In this document: one piece after another, positions 27,175 to 35,434 of the stretch
How positions within the stretch are numbered: the stretch's first letter is position 1
How the letters are laid out: every line of letters starts with the position of its first letter
Assembly: GCF_029892425.1 (NCBI RefSeq)
Contig: NZ_JARXWB010000010.1
Location: 182,063-246,062 of the forward strand
From: Bradyrhizobium sp. BR13661
Lineage (GTDB): Bacteria; Pseudomonadota; Alphaproteobacteria; Rhizobiales; Xanthobacteraceae
DNA: 64,000 nucleotides
Direction of reading: 5' to 3'
Notes under the pieces: generated by a model
What the model saw: the letters and a program-made list of their open reading frames with translations, nothing else
What the model was told of the DNA's origin: nothing
The model's database searches: none
Program-made: the position numbers and the translations under genes

Positions 27175-28104
27175 ATGCCTGACAACGGTACCGACGACCA
27201 GATCGCCGCGGTTCGCGCCTTCAACCGCTTCTATACCCGCAAGCTCGGCGTGCTCGACCAGCACCTTGGAGAGAGCCCGTTCTCGCTCAGCGAAGCGCGC
27301 GTGCTCTATGAGCTCGCGCATCGCGACGAGCTTGCGGCAAAAGAGATCGGCAACGAGCTCGGGCTCGATCCCGGCTATCTCAGCCGCATCGTTCAGAGCT
27401 TCGACGAAAAGGGGCTGATCACGCGCACGCCCCTGCCCGCGGATCGCAGGCAATACCAGCTCAGCCTCACCGCCAAGGGCCGCCAGGCCTTCGCCAAGCT
27501 GAACCTGGGCTCGCAAAACGAGGTCGCCGCAATGCTGGCCCGGCTTTCGGCCGGCGATGCAACGCGGCTCATCCAGGCGATGGCGACCATCGAGGCGGTG
27601 CTGGAGCAACGCCAGAGCCAGCCCGCGTCCGTCGTGCTGCGCAGCCATCGTGTCGGTGACATGGGCTGGGTCATCTCCAAGCAGGCCGCCGCCTATGCCG
27701 CGGACTATGGCTGGGACATCAGCTACGAGGCGCTGGTCGCCGAGATCTGCGCACAGTTCATCAAAAACTACGATGCCGCCCGCGAGCATTGCTGGATCGC
27801 GGAAGTCGGTGGCGAGCCGGTCGGCTCGGTCTTCCTGGTGAAGGCCACCGACGACATCGCAAAACTCCGCCTGCTGCAGGTCGAGAAGAAGGCACGCGGG
27901 CTCGGCGTCGGCCGCGCGCTGGTCGAGCAATGCATGCAGGGCGCACGTGAGCGGGGCTACCGGAGAATGACGCTGTGGACGCAGAGCATTCTGGTTGCCG
28001 CACGCGGCATCTACAAGGCCGCCGGCTTCGAGCTGGTCGCGACGAAGCCGCACCACAGCTTCGGGCAGGATCTGGTGGGCGAGACGTGGGAGCGGGATCT
28101 CTGA
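27175..28104 (+). CDS. MarR-type regulator fused to a GNAT acetyltransferase
   Basis: 309 residues. Residues about 10-145 are a MarR winged helix: SEARVLYELAHRDELAAKEIG, GLDPGYLSRIVQSFDEKGLI and TRTPLPADRRQYQLSLTAKG. Residues about 155-305 are a GNAT domain with the acetyl-CoA loop RGLGVGRALVEQC (canonical Q/RxxGxG/A) and TQSILVAARGIYKAAGFELV. This fusion is widespread and its natural substrate is unclear. The 42-bp palindrome just upstream strongly suggests self-repression. GAGGTG stands before the ATG. Confidence 0.92.
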   Translation: MPDNGTDDQIAAVRAFNRFYTRKLGVLDQHLGESPFSLSEARVLYELAHRDELAAKEIGNELGLDPGYLSRIVQSFDEKGLITRTPLPADRRQYQLSLTAKGRQAFAKLNLGSQNEVAAMLARLSAGDATRLIQAMATIEAVLEQRQSQPASVVLRSHRVGDMGWVISKQAAAYAADYGWDISYEALVAEICAQFIKNYDAAREHCWIAEVGGEPVGSVFLVKATDDIAKLRLLQVEKKARGLGVGRALVEQCMQGARERGYRRMTLWTQSILVAARGIYKAAGFELVATKPHHSFGQDLVGETWERDL

Positions 28105-28169
28105 TCATTGCGCGGCGCGCGAGCTGCGCATGAATGCGCCCTCGCCCCTTGCGGGAGAGGGCCGCGACG

Positions 28170-28733
28170 CTACACCGTCGCACCCTGCGCTTTCGGCCGG
28201 CGCAGATGCTCGTCCAGCCGCGGCATGATCTCGACGAAATTGCAGGGGCGCGTGCGGTAGTCGAGCTGGGCCGCGAGGATGCCGTCCCAGCCGTCGCGGC
28301 AGGCGCCGGGCGAGCCCGGCAGGCAGAAGATGTAGGTCGCGCCAGCGACGCCCGCGGTGGCGCGGCTCTGGATCGTCGACGTGCCGATCTTGGCGTGGCT
28401 CAGCATGTGGAACGCAATCGAGAAACCATCCATGCGCTTCTCGAACAGCGGCTCGATCGCTTCCGGCGTGACATCGCGCCCGGTGAAGCCGGTGCCGCCG
28501 GTGGTGATGACGACGTCGATGCCGGCGTCAGCAATCCAGCGGCGGATGACGGCGCGGATCGCCTCGACATCATCCGTGACGATCTCGCGCGCGGCGAGAT
28601 GATGGCCCGCCGCCGTGAGACGATCGGCGAGGGTCTGGCCGGATTTGTCATCCGCAAGCGCGCGCGTGTCGGAGACCGTGAGCACCGCGATGTTGAGCGG
28701 GATGAATTGCTTGGATTCGTCGATGGAGGCCAT
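28170..28733 (-). CDS. moaB: Molybdenum cofactor biosynthesis protein, MoaB/MogA type
   Basis: 187 residues. The MoCF-binding fold is shown by LNIAVLTVSDTRALADDKSG, the phosphate/molybdopterin loop VVITTGGTGFTGRDVTPEAI and IFCLPGSPGACRDGWDG. MoaB/MogA proteins bind molybdopterin, and the MogA type adenylylates it before Mo insertion. The start at 28733 has AAGAG and GGAGAGGG upstream; longer in-frame starts enter a palindromic repeat. No other molybdenum genes are seen nearby. Confidence 0.93.
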   Translation of the reverse strand: MASIDESKQFIPLNIAVLTVSDTRALADDKSGQTLADRLTAAGHHLAAREIVTDDVEAIRAVIRRWIADAGIDVVITTGGTGFTGRDVTPEAIEPLFEKRMDGFSIAFHMLSHAKIGTSTIQSRATAGVAGATYIFCLPGSPGACRDGWDGILAAQLDYRTRPCNFVEIMPRLDEHLRRPKAQGATV

Positions 28734-28748
28734 TGCTCTTCCCTCTCC

Positions 28749-28839
28749 TGTCCCGGACGCTCTGCAGCGCATCACCATAGCGTGTCGAAGACGCGCGTAA
28801 ACGCGCTTATGGTGCTGCGCCGCGTCCGGGGCACGAGAC
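28749..28839. repeat. Palindromic intergenic repeat, family C
   Basis: Begins TGTCCCGGACGCTCTGCAGC and ends GTCCGGGGCACGAGA, with internal arms CACCATAGCG and CGCTTATGGTG. It shares its central block with the copy at 5694..5890. It lies between the moaB start and the metallopeptidase stop. Confidence 0.8.
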
Positions 28840-28845
28840 CACCAA

Positions 28846-29790
28846 CTAGGGTCCATTACCGCCGAACGTATTACACGCTTGCAGCGAGCCCTGCTGATAG
28901 CCGGTCATGAACCACTGCTTGCGCTGCGCGGCCGAGCCGTGGGTGAAGGAGTCGGGCACGACGCGCCCTGTCGCCTGGCGCTGCAGCGTGTCGTCGCCGA
29001 TCGCGCTCGCCGTGGTCAGCGCCGTGTCGATGTCGCCGGCTTCGAGGAAGTTCGGACGCTTCTTCGCTTCGCGGTTGACCCAGATGCCGGACAGACAATC
29101 GGCCTGGAGCTCGACCTTCACCTGGAGCGCGTTCGACTCAGCCTTGCTGCCGGCCTGCTGCTGCAATCGCGTCACCTTCGGAATGATGCCGAGCAGGTTC
29201 TGGATGTGATGGCCCGCCTCATGCGCGATGATATAGGCCGAGGTGAAGTTGCACGCCGACTTGCCGGAGCAGCCGCGAAAGCGCGTCTCGACCTCGCGGA
29301 AGAACGCGGTGTCGAGGAAGATGGTGCGGTCCGGCGGGCAGTAGAATGGTCCCATCGCCGACTCAGCGCGGCCGCAACGGCCGCCATTGGTGGCATTGCG
29401 GAACAGTACGACCTTCGGGCCGGTGTAGGACTGGCCCGAAGCCTGGAAGATCTCGCTCCAGCGATCGTCGATCTCGCCGAGGATGCCTGATATCATGCTG
29501 CCCATCTCGTCGGTCGGCGCGCCCCGCTTGGCCTGAGACGACGGACGGTCGCTCTGGTAGCTCGGCGCCTGGCTGCCGCCACCGGTGAGGATCTCGGCGC
29601 CGCCGATCAGGATGCGCGGATCGATGCCGAAGGCATAGCCGACCAGGCCAAGCACGATGATGGTGCCGATGCCGAGGCCGCCACCGCCCATCGGCAGGCC
29701 GAACCCGCCGCCACCGCCGCCGAACCCGCCGCCACTGTCGTCGCGACGATCCTCGACGTCGTCGCTGCGGCGGAAATCATCGTAGCGCAT
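28846..29790 (-). CDS. Neutral zinc metallopeptidase, YpfJ family
   Basis: 314 residues. The N-terminal 35 residues are charged and then very glycine-rich, followed by one membrane span (GIGTIIVLGLVGYAFGI). The catalytic domain carries HEAGH at 190-194 in IIAHEAGHHIQNLLG, preceded by FYCPPDRTIFLDTAFF, and a conserved NRE/AxxxAD-like region, here LQADCLSGIW. This matches COG2321, putative membrane-anchored zinc proteases of unknown target. The ATG at 29790 has GAGGAAA upstream; an in-frame start five codons earlier is less likely. Confidence 0.92.
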   Translation of the reverse strand: MRYDDFRRSDDVEDRRDDSGGGFGGGGGGFGLPMGGGGLGIGTIIVLGLVGYAFGIDPRILIGGAEILTGGGSQAPSYQSDRPSSQAKRGAPTDEMGSMISGILGEIDDRWSEIFQASGQSYTGPKVVLFRNATNGGRCGRAESAMGPFYCPPDRTIFLDTAFFREVETRFRGCSGKSACNFTSAYIIAHEAGHHIQNLLGIIPKVTRLQQQAGSKAESNALQVKVELQADCLSGIWVNREAKKRPNFLEAGDIDTALTTASAIGDDTLQRQATGRVVPDSFTHGSAAQRKQWFMTGYQQGSLQACNTFGGNGP

Positions 29791-29901
29791 GGCGGGTTTC
29801 CTCAAGTCCTTGATGGCGTCAATCAGGCGGCGCAGACACGCATGAGCTCAACGCGCCACATACGTAAAATTTCCGTTGCCTTTATCAATATCGTGGCCGG
29901 C

Positions 29902-29944
29902 AAAAATTGCCTAGTGCGACAGCACCGTCGCATCAGCAATTTTT
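29902..29944. terminator. Terminator-like two-tier hairpin in the ccrM upstream region
   Basis: Outer arms AAAAATTGC (29902-29910) and GCAATTTTT (29936-29944), inner arms TGCGAC (29915-29920) and GTCGCA (29927-29932), loop AGCACC. It is A-rich on one side and T-rich on the other, so it could end transcripts in either direction, yet it lies in a divergent promoter region with no known gene ending there. Confidence 0.6.
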
Positions 29945-29971
29945 TCCGAGGGCACTGCATTTTTTTCCGAG
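29936..29971. repeat. 15-bp direct repeats spaced two helical turns apart
   Basis: GCAATTTTTTCCGAG (29936-29950) and GCATTTTTTTCCGAG (29957-29971) differ at one base, with a period of 21 bp. The first overlaps the hairpin above. Tandem sites on one DNA face are typical of regulator binding, but the T-runs make chance similarity possible. Confidence 0.45.
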
Positions 29972-30096
29972 AGAGTTTTGACCGCGGCAAGGCCGCCGCA
30001 AGGCGGTCAATGCGAAATACACTGCAAAACACGGCAGATGCGCACCATCATTCGCTCGCGTAACACGAAGCGCAGTCTGCTCACAAAAGCAGCGGG

Positions 30097-30111
30097 TTAA
30101 GCCCATTTTTA
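30097..30111 (+). promoter_or_regulatory. CtrA-like box upstream of ccrM
   Basis: TTAA-GCCCATT-TTTA matches the CtrA consensus TTAA-N7-TTAA at 7 of 8 positions and lies 83 bp before the ccrM start. In Caulobacter, ccrM is activated by CtrA; the same control here is inference. Confidence 0.5.
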
Positions 30112-30174
30112 CTTTGCCGCTTCATTGTAACGGCCAGTCGGTTGTTTGGTCCCGCGTCGCCGACAGCGTCGCCT

Positions 30175-30193
30175 GAGTCAGAGTTCTTGAGTC
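30175..30193 (+). promoter_or_regulatory. Two GAGTC (GANTC) methylation sites before ccrM
   Basis: GAGTC at 30175-30179 and 30189-30193; the second directly abuts the ccrM start codon, and a third is inside the gene at 30245-30249. These are targets of the enzyme encoded by the gene itself, suggesting methylation feedback as described for Caulobacter. Confidence 0.6.
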
Positions 30194-31324
30194 ATGGTAG
30201 TGTCGCGTCGCGGGGCGTCTGCAAAGGCGCCCCGCACAAACTTTGAGTCCGCTTCGCACAGCATCATTCTCGGTGATTGCGTCGCCGAGATGTCGAAGCT
30301 CACAGCTGGTTCGGTCGATCTCGTGTTCGCCGACCCGCCCTATAATCTTCAGCTCAAGGGCGATCTCAAGCGCCCCGACGAGTCCCATGTTGACGCCGTC
30401 AACGACGACTGGGACAAGTTCGATTCATTCTCCGCCTATGACGATTTCACCCGCGCCTGGCTGCTGGCCGCGCGCCGCGCGATGAAGCCGTCGGCGACGA
30501 TCTGGGTGATCGGCTCCTATCACAACATCTTCCGCGTCGGCGCGATCATGCAGGACCTCGGCTTCTGGCTCCTGAACGACATTGTCTGGCGCAAGACCAA
30601 CCCGATGCCGAATTTCCGCGGCCGTCGCTTCACCAACGCGCACGAGACCATGATCTGGGCCGCGCGCGACGAGAAGGCCAAGGGCTATACGTTCAACTAT
30701 GAAGCGCTGAAGGCGGCCAACGAGGACGTGCAGGCACGCTCCGACTGGCTGATCCCGCTCTGTACCGGCGAAGAGCGCCTCAAGGGCGCCGACGGCAAGA
30801 AGGTGCATCCCACGCAGAAGCCGGAAGGCCTGCTCGCGCGCGTGCTGCTGTCGTCGTCCAAGCCCGGCGATCTCGTGATCGATCCCTTCAACGGCACCGG
30901 CACCACCGGCGCCGTCGCCAAGCGTCTCGGCCGCTCCTATATCGGCTTCGAGCGCGACAAGACCTACGCGAGGGCGGCCGAAGCACGCATCGCCGCGGTC
31001 GAGCCGCTGCCGGAAGCGAGCCTCGCGCCGTTCATGACCGCGCGCGAGGCACCGCGGGTCGCGTTCTCCGAGCTGATCGAGCGCGGCATGATCCTGCCCG
31101 GCACGAAACTGTTCGACGCCAAGAAGAAGTTGGGGGCGCTGGTCCGTGCCGACGGCGCCATCATGTTCGGCGACAAGGTCGGCTCGATCCACCGCATGGG
31201 TGCGGTGGCGCAAGGCGCGCAGGCTTGCAACGGCTGGACGTTCTGGCATGTCGAGACCAAGAAGGGTCTCAAGCTGATCGACGAGCTCCGCGCCGAGATC
31301 CGCGCGGGGATGGCGGCGGAGTAA
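30194..31324 (+). CDS. ccrM: CcrM-type adenine-N6 DNA methyltransferase (GANTC)
   Basis: 376 residues, beta-class methyltransferase. DPPY at 47-50 is in the stretch LVFADPPYNLQLKGDL, and the SAM loop DPFNGTGTTG (230-239) follows, as expected for the beta order. PMPNFRGRRFTNAHETMIWA and LIPLCTGEERLKG are CcrM hallmarks, as is the C-terminal DNA-binding extension of about 80 residues ending DELRAEIRAGM. It methylates the adenine in GANTC after replication and is central to cell-cycle control in alphaproteobacteria. The ATG has no good RBS. An extra 17 or so residues precede the core compared with Caulobacter. Confidence 0.95.
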   Translation: MVVSRRGASAKAPRTNFESASHSIILGDCVAEMSKLTAGSVDLVFADPPYNLQLKGDLKRPDESHVDAVNDDWDKFDSFSAYDDFTRAWLLAARRAMKPSATIWVIGSYHNIFRVGAIMQDLGFWLLNDIVWRKTNPMPNFRGRRFTNAHETMIWAARDEKAKGYTFNYEALKAANEDVQARSDWLIPLCTGEERLKGADGKKVHPTQKPEGLLARVLLSSSKPGDLVIDPFNGTGTTGAVAKRLGRSYIGFERDKTYARAAEARIAAVEPLPEASLAPFMTAREAPRVAFSELIERGMILPGTKLFDAKKKLGALVRADGAIMFGDKVGSIHRMGAVAQGAQACNGWTFWHVETKKGLKLIDELRAEIRAGMAAE

Positions 31325-31339
31325 TTTCCCGCTGTCGCC

Positions 31340-31377
31340 GTCATATGCTCGCGCCAAGAGGCGCGCCCCGGAATGAC
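31340..31377. repeat. Short derivative of palindromic repeat family A
   Basis: GTCATATGCTCGCGCC and GGCGCGCCCCGGAATGAC: the outer ends match the family A copies at 1886 and 45509, but the interior is mostly lost. It directly follows ccrM and may act as its 3' hairpin. Confidence 0.55.
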
Positions 31378-31451
31378 AGAGTGTTGATTGGACGCTGGCG
31401 CCGTCGGGACTACGGTCGAGCCATCAAACCGCCCCGGCCGGCCAGTGCGCC

Positions 31452-31778
31452 ATGCGAAAACAGTCCGAAATATTGCTGATGTTGCCGCTGCTGCCGATCT
31501 TCCTGATCGGCATGTTCCCAATGTTTCTGATCGCCCTGCTCGGCTTTTTCGGGCTCGCTTTGTTCGGCGTGCTCGTGATCTGCGTCGGGCTTGCCAGCAG
31601 CAACGAGGCGCATGACGCTTTCAACCACGACGTCATCGTTCACGGCTACGCGCGGGGGTCGGAGCGCGCCACGCAGGCTTCGAACATGCGCATGGCCGCG
31701 CGGCTGGGGCTGCGGCTGGAGGCCATAGGCGCGGCGATGGTCCTTACGGCGGCAATCGGCTTTTGTTACGCCGGTTGA
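31452..31778 (+). CDS. Small integral membrane protein, unknown function
   Basis: 108 residues. Two closely spaced hydrophobic segments (MLPLLPIFLIGMFPMFLIAL and GFFGLALFGVLVICVGLA), a polar loop with NEAHDAFNHDVIVHGYARG, and a third span near the C-terminus (EAIGAAMVLTAAIGFCYAG). No family is recognised. It stands alone between ccrM and a glutathione transferase gene. No clear ribosome-binding site precedes the ATG, so the start is uncertain. Confidence 0.65.
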   Translation: MRKQSEILLMLPLLPIFLIGMFPMFLIALLGFFGLALFGVLVICVGLASSNEAHDAFNHDVIVHGYARGSERATQASNMRMAARLGLRLEAIGAAMVLTAAIGFCYAG

Positions 31779-31901
31779 TCTGCGCGTCACGCTGATACCG
31801 CCCGGCAAACTCGTCGGTTGCACTCCCCGGCAAGGTTTTGGCAAGAGAAGGCGGCTTGCGGCAATCATGCTGCGCGCTCTCGGGCACTGGGGAGACAAAC
31901 G

Positions 31902-32582
31902 ATGCTCAAATTCTATTTCAACGGATCGCCGAACCCGACCAAGGTCGCGCTGTTCCTCGAGGAGGCTGGCCTGCCTTACGAGCCCGTGAAGATCGACACC
32001 CGCAAGGGCGATCAGTTCGCGCCGGACTATCTGAAGATCAATCCGAACGCCAAGGTGCCGGCGATCGACGACGCTGGCACCATCGTGTTCGACTCGAACG
32101 CCATTCTGCTCTATCTCGCCGAGAAGACCGGAAAATTCCTGCCCGCGAACCGCGCCGAGCTGCTGTCCTGGCTGATGTTCGTGGCATCCGGCGTCGGGCC
32201 ATATTCGGGCCAGGCCGTGCACTTCAAGCATTTTGCGCCGAAAGACCAGAACCACGACTACGCCCATAACCGCTACCAGTACGAGACCGATCGCCACTAC
32301 AGGATTCTCGACGCACATCTCGCCGGCCGCCGCTATATGGTCGGCGATGACTATTCGATCGTCGACATGGCGTTGTGGGGCTGGGCGCGGATGGTGCCGT
32401 TCAAGCTCGGCGACGACGCGTTTGCGCGCTACCCGAACGTGAAGCGGCTGATCGACGAAATCTCAGGCCGGCCGGCAGCCGCCCGCGCGATCGCGCTGAA
32501 GGACAAGTTCACCTTCAAGGCCGAGATGGACGATGAGGCGCGCGCCAACATGTTCAAGCACATGACGACGAAAGTCGCCTGA
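31902..32582 (+). CDS. Glutathione S-transferase family protein (YfcG/nu-like)
   Basis: 226 residues. Thioredoxin-like N-domain: FNGSPNPTKVALFLEEAGLP with the glutathione site NPNAKVPAIDD and then DSNAILLYLAEKTG; the C-domain includes YSIVDMALWGWARM. The N-terminal SPNPTK pattern is that of YfcG-type enzymes, which act as disulfide-bond oxidoreductases rather than classical conjugating GSTs. GGGGAGA lies before the ATG at 31902. A strong rho-independent terminator follows. Confidence 0.88.
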   Translation: MLKFYFNGSPNPTKVALFLEEAGLPYEPVKIDTRKGDQFAPDYLKINPNAKVPAIDDAGTIVFDSNAILLYLAEKTGKFLPANRAELLSWLMFVASGVGPYSGQAVHFKHFAPKDQNHDYAHNRYQYETDRHYRILDAHLAGRRYMVGDDYSIVDMALWGWARMVPFKLGDDAFARYPNVKRLIDEISGRPAAARAIALKDKFTFKAEMDDEARANMFKHMTTKVA

Positions 32583-32600
32583 TCACGCCCCGTCACGATC

Positions 32601-32629
32601 AAAGGCCACGCGCATGCGCGTGGCCTTTT
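32601..32629. terminator. Bidirectional rho-independent terminator
   Basis: Perfect palindrome GGCCACGCGC/GCGCGTGGCC (32604-32625) with AAA on the left and TTTT on the right. It lies between the convergent GST gene (stop 32582) and chemoreceptor gene (stop 32634) and can serve both. Confidence 0.92.
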
Positions 32630-32633
32630 GGTT

Positions 32634-34649
32634 TCAGGCGGCGTGAACCGACTCCAGGAATTTGCTGACCTCGTGCTTCAAGCGGCTGCTGTCCGAAGAC
32701 AGCGAGCGCGCCGCCGACAGCACCTGCGAGGAGGCCGAGCCGGTCTCGGACGCACCGCGCTGGACGTCGCCGATATTGGTCGAGACGCGCCGGGTGCCGT
32801 GGGCGGCCTGCTGGACGTTGCGGGAGATTTCCTGCGTCGCCGCGCCCTGCTCTTCCACGGCAGCGGCAACCGCCGAGGAGATTTCCGACAGCCGCTCGAT
32901 GGTGCCGCTGATCTCGCGGATGGAGCCGACAGACTCCTCCGTCGCAGCCTGGATGCCCGAGACCTGCTGGGCGATTTCGCCGGTCGCTTTCGCGGTCTGC
33001 TCGGCGAGCGCCTTGACCTCGGTGGCGACGACGGCAAAGCCGCGCCCCGCCTCGCCCGCGCGCGCGGCCTCGATGGTGGCGTTGAGCGCCAGCAGATTGG
33101 TCTGTCCGGCGATGGTGCTGATCAGCTCGACCACGTCGCCAATGCGGGCGGCGGCCTTCGAGAGCTCGCCGACGCGGGCGTTGGTCCTGGTCGCCTGCCC
33201 GACGGCTTCGCTGGCGATGCGGGCGGATTCCTGGACCTGACGCGCGATCTCGGAGACCGACGACGACAGCTGTTCGGTCGCGGAGGCGACGGCCTGGACA
33301 TTGGCGGAGGCTTCCTGCGAGGCCGAGGCGACCTCGCTCGACAGATCCTGGGCGCGAGTGGCCGTCGCGGTGAGCGTGCCGGCGGAGGCCTCGAGCTCGC
33401 CCGACGCCGAGGACACGGTGTCGACGATCTCGCCGACCGCCTGTTCGAACTGGTCGGCGAGCCGGACCATGTCGGTCTTGCGATCCTCGGCGCGCCGCGC
33501 CTCGATCTCGGTCTGCTCATGGCGCATGCGCTCGGTGTCGATCATGCTGGTCTTGAACACCTCGATCGCCTTGGCCATGTCGCCGATCTCGTCTTTCTTG
33601 CCGCGCGAGGGGATTTCGACCGCGAGATCGCCGCCGGCTAACTGGCCCATGGCGCGCGTCATCGCGGTCAGCGGCCCGACGATGCTGCGGGCGATCAGGA
33701 AGGCGACGAGCAATCCAAACAAGGTGGCGACACCGCCTGCGATCTCCTGCACGGAGGTCGTGCCGTCGATCACGGCTTCGGCCTGGCTGCGCGAGTCCTT
33801 GTAGTCCTTCTTCAGGGCCGTCTCGGCGACCTTGAGCTTGCCGATGCTCTCGACGATCAGCGGCGCGAGGCTCTTGTGGTAGATCTCGTCGGCCTGGAGC
33901 ATCGCCGCCGACGTGGTCTCGAATGCGGATTTGTAGATTCCGAGCGAGGTCTTCACCGGCGCCAGCGCATTGCGCAATTCCGCTGCCTGCGGGCTCTTTT
34001 CGAGCGCCGTCAGCCGCTGCGCGGCCCTGTCTGCATTGATCCTGAAGTTCGCGGGCCCCTTGGTGTCGCGCAAAGCCAGAAAACGCCAGTTTGCAATCTG
34101 AACGAGCAGCAGGCGGGATTCGAGATCCGCAACGAGGGACGCGGTGTCTTCATCGACGGTGGCGCGCGCCGCGTCGGAGAGCTTGGTCATCTTGACGGTC
34201 AGCTCGTCGCCACTCGGCAGTAGCGTCGCCTTGCCGGTGCGCGCCTCGTTGACGGCATCGCCGAGATTGTCGCGCAAGGTCTTCATTTTCGCGATGTCGG
34301 CGATCAGGTCGTTGTAGAGCTTGCGCCGCTCTTCAGACAGCGTGCCCTTGGCGCCGACCTGCAACAATTCGGTCGCGGCCGCCTCGCGCTCCGAGGCCTC
34401 CCGCATCGCGGATTCATTGGCGTCGTAGATGTAGCGCAGATTGGCGCGCTGGATCGCCTGGAGATGGGTCGAAATCTCCAGCACCCGCGCGGTGCTGTCA
34501 GAGAAAGCCGAGGCTTTTGCGACCTGGTCCTGCACGGACCTCAAATTCCAGATGGCGACCACCGCCATCACAAGACCAACCACGACCAAGGCCATGAAGC
34601 CTGCGTACAGGCGTCCCCTGATCCGCAAACGAAAGCGCGGCATTCCCAT
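32634..34649 (-). CDS. Methyl-accepting chemotaxis protein
   Basis: 671 residues. First span about 15-37 (LYAGFMALVVVGLVMAVVAIW), a periplasmic helical sensor of about 270 residues, second span near 305-328 (GVATLFGLLVAFLIA), then a HAMP domain (PLTAMTRAMGQLAGGDLAVEI). The cytoplasmic signalling tip reads TIAGQTNLLALNATIEAARAGEAGRGFAVVA, the near-invariant MCP hairpin that contacts CheA and CheW. Ligand unknown. No CheR-docking pentapeptide is seen at the C-terminus (ending FLESVHAA). Two ATGs lie near 34649; the first is used. Confidence 0.94.
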   Translation of the reverse strand: MGMPRFRLRIRGRLYAGFMALVVVGLVMAVVAIWNLRSVQDQVAKASAFSDSTARVLEISTHLQAIQRANLRYIYDANESAMREASEREAAATELLQVGAKGTLSEERRKLYNDLIADIAKMKTLRDNLGDAVNEARTGKATLLPSGDELTVKMTKLSDAARATVDEDTASLVADLESRLLLVQIANWRFLALRDTKGPANFRINADRAAQRLTALEKSPQAAELRNALAPVKTSLGIYKSAFETTSAAMLQADEIYHKSLAPLIVESIGKLKVAETALKKDYKDSRSQAEAVIDGTTSVQEIAGGVATLFGLLVAFLIARSIVGPLTAMTRAMGQLAGGDLAVEIPSRGKKDEIGDMAKAIEVFKTSMIDTERMRHEQTEIEARRAEDRKTDMVRLADQFEQAVGEIVDTVSSASGELEASAGTLTATATRAQDLSSEVASASQEASANVQAVASATEQLSSSVSEIARQVQESARIASEAVGQATRTNARVGELSKAAARIGDVVELISTIAGQTNLLALNATIEAARAGEAGRGFAVVATEVKALAEQTAKATGEIAQQVSGIQAATEESVGSIREISGTIERLSEISSAVAAAVEEQGAATQEISRNVQQAAHGTRRVSTNIGDVQRGASETGSASSQVLSAARSLSSDSSRLKHEVSKFLESVHAA

Positions 34650-34861
34650 TCACCCAGATGCATGTGACTTCGAGCGGCCGATCCGTCCGGCAAAGCGATT
34701 GCGGCCACCCTGGCAGCCGCGCGTCGCCGTTGCGACCCACGCTGCGCCGCGACACAATGGGGGACACTCGTTAATTGAACCTTCAAATTCTTCGCGCGTG
34801 CGCGTATCTGCGCACCCCAAAGCTGCTGATATTATCGGCAGTTGCGCAAGGTTTCAGGGCA

Positions 34862-34903
34862 ATACCGGCAGCGGCATGCAGACCGCTGCATGGCTGCCGG
34901 TAT
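34862..34903. terminator. Strong hairpin beyond the SnoaL-like gene
   Basis: Arms ATACCGGCAG and CTGCCGGTAT (10 bp, perfect) enclose a second stem ATGCAG/CTGCAT with loop ACCG. It begins just beyond the stop of the minus-strand SnoaL-like gene (34913). No T-run follows, so it may stabilise the 3' end rather than terminate alone. Confidence 0.5.
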
Positions 34904-34912
34904 GGGCGATCG

Positions 34913-35344
34913 TCAGGCGGTCGCCTGCGGAAACGTCCCCAGCGCCTTCTCGGTCAGGACCGAGTCGCAATATTCCCGGATCTCCTTGATTTTGCCGTCC
35001 TCAAACCGAAACACCAGGCAATAATCGTTGTCATAGCGGACGCCTTCGGGCGTGACGTTGTCGCCCTTGGCCTCGACCACGACGATGTCGCCATCGGCGA
35101 TGAAGCGCTCGGCGACCGTGCGCGTCCGGTCACGAAGCCGGGTGCGCACATAGCCGTGGAGATCATTGAGGATCGCGTCCTTGCCTGTGAAGGTGCGCGA
35201 CCAGGAATACTGCCCGGTGACGATCCATCTCGCATCGTCGGCAAGGCTTGCGGTGAACAGGGCACGATCGCGCGCCCCCGGATCGGGATTGGCAGCGGCG
35301 GCGAAAATATCCTGCATCAGTTTCTTGTTGGCGCTCGCGCTCAT
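34913..35344 (-). CDS. SnoaL/NTF2-like domain protein
   Basis: 143 residues. Cone-shaped alpha+beta barrel pattern: an N-terminal helix with MQDIFAAAAN, then DARWIVTGQYSWSRTFTGKDAI, FIADGDIVVVEAKGDN and NDYCLVFRFEDGKIKEIREYCD, which is the classic SnoaL/limonene-epoxide-hydrolase-like ending. Members are small isomerases, hydrolases or ligand binders; function here is unknown. AGGAGA precedes the ATG at 35344. Divergent from the LysR gene, which probably controls it. Confidence 0.88.
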   Translation of the reverse strand: MSASANKKLMQDIFAAAANPDPGARDRALFTASLADDARWIVTGQYSWSRTFTGKDAILNDLHGYVRTRLRDRTRTVAERFIADGDIVVVEAKGDNVTPEGVRYDNDYCLVFRFEDGKIKEIREYCDSVLTEKALGTFPQATA

Positions 35345-35411
35345 GGTGGCATCTCCTGTAGTGGCAACACGGAGACCATCGCCGCTCGATGTGCATTCTT
35401 CAAATCGATAG

Positions 35412-35426
35412 TAGATATGATATCTA
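35412..35426. promoter_or_regulatory. Palindrome in the LysR/SnoaL divergent promoter region
   Basis: TAGATAT-G-ATATCTA, a perfect 15-bp palindrome between the divergent start codons (35344 and 35435), in an AT-rich patch. It has the T-N11-A shape of LysR-type operator sites. Confidence 0.55.
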
Positions 35427-35434
35427 TTCATTCC

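Noticed and set aside
29842..30063. 73-codon frame upstream of ccrM
   Set aside because: No RBS, no family likeness, and it runs through the hairpin and direct repeats; a non-coding element is more likely.
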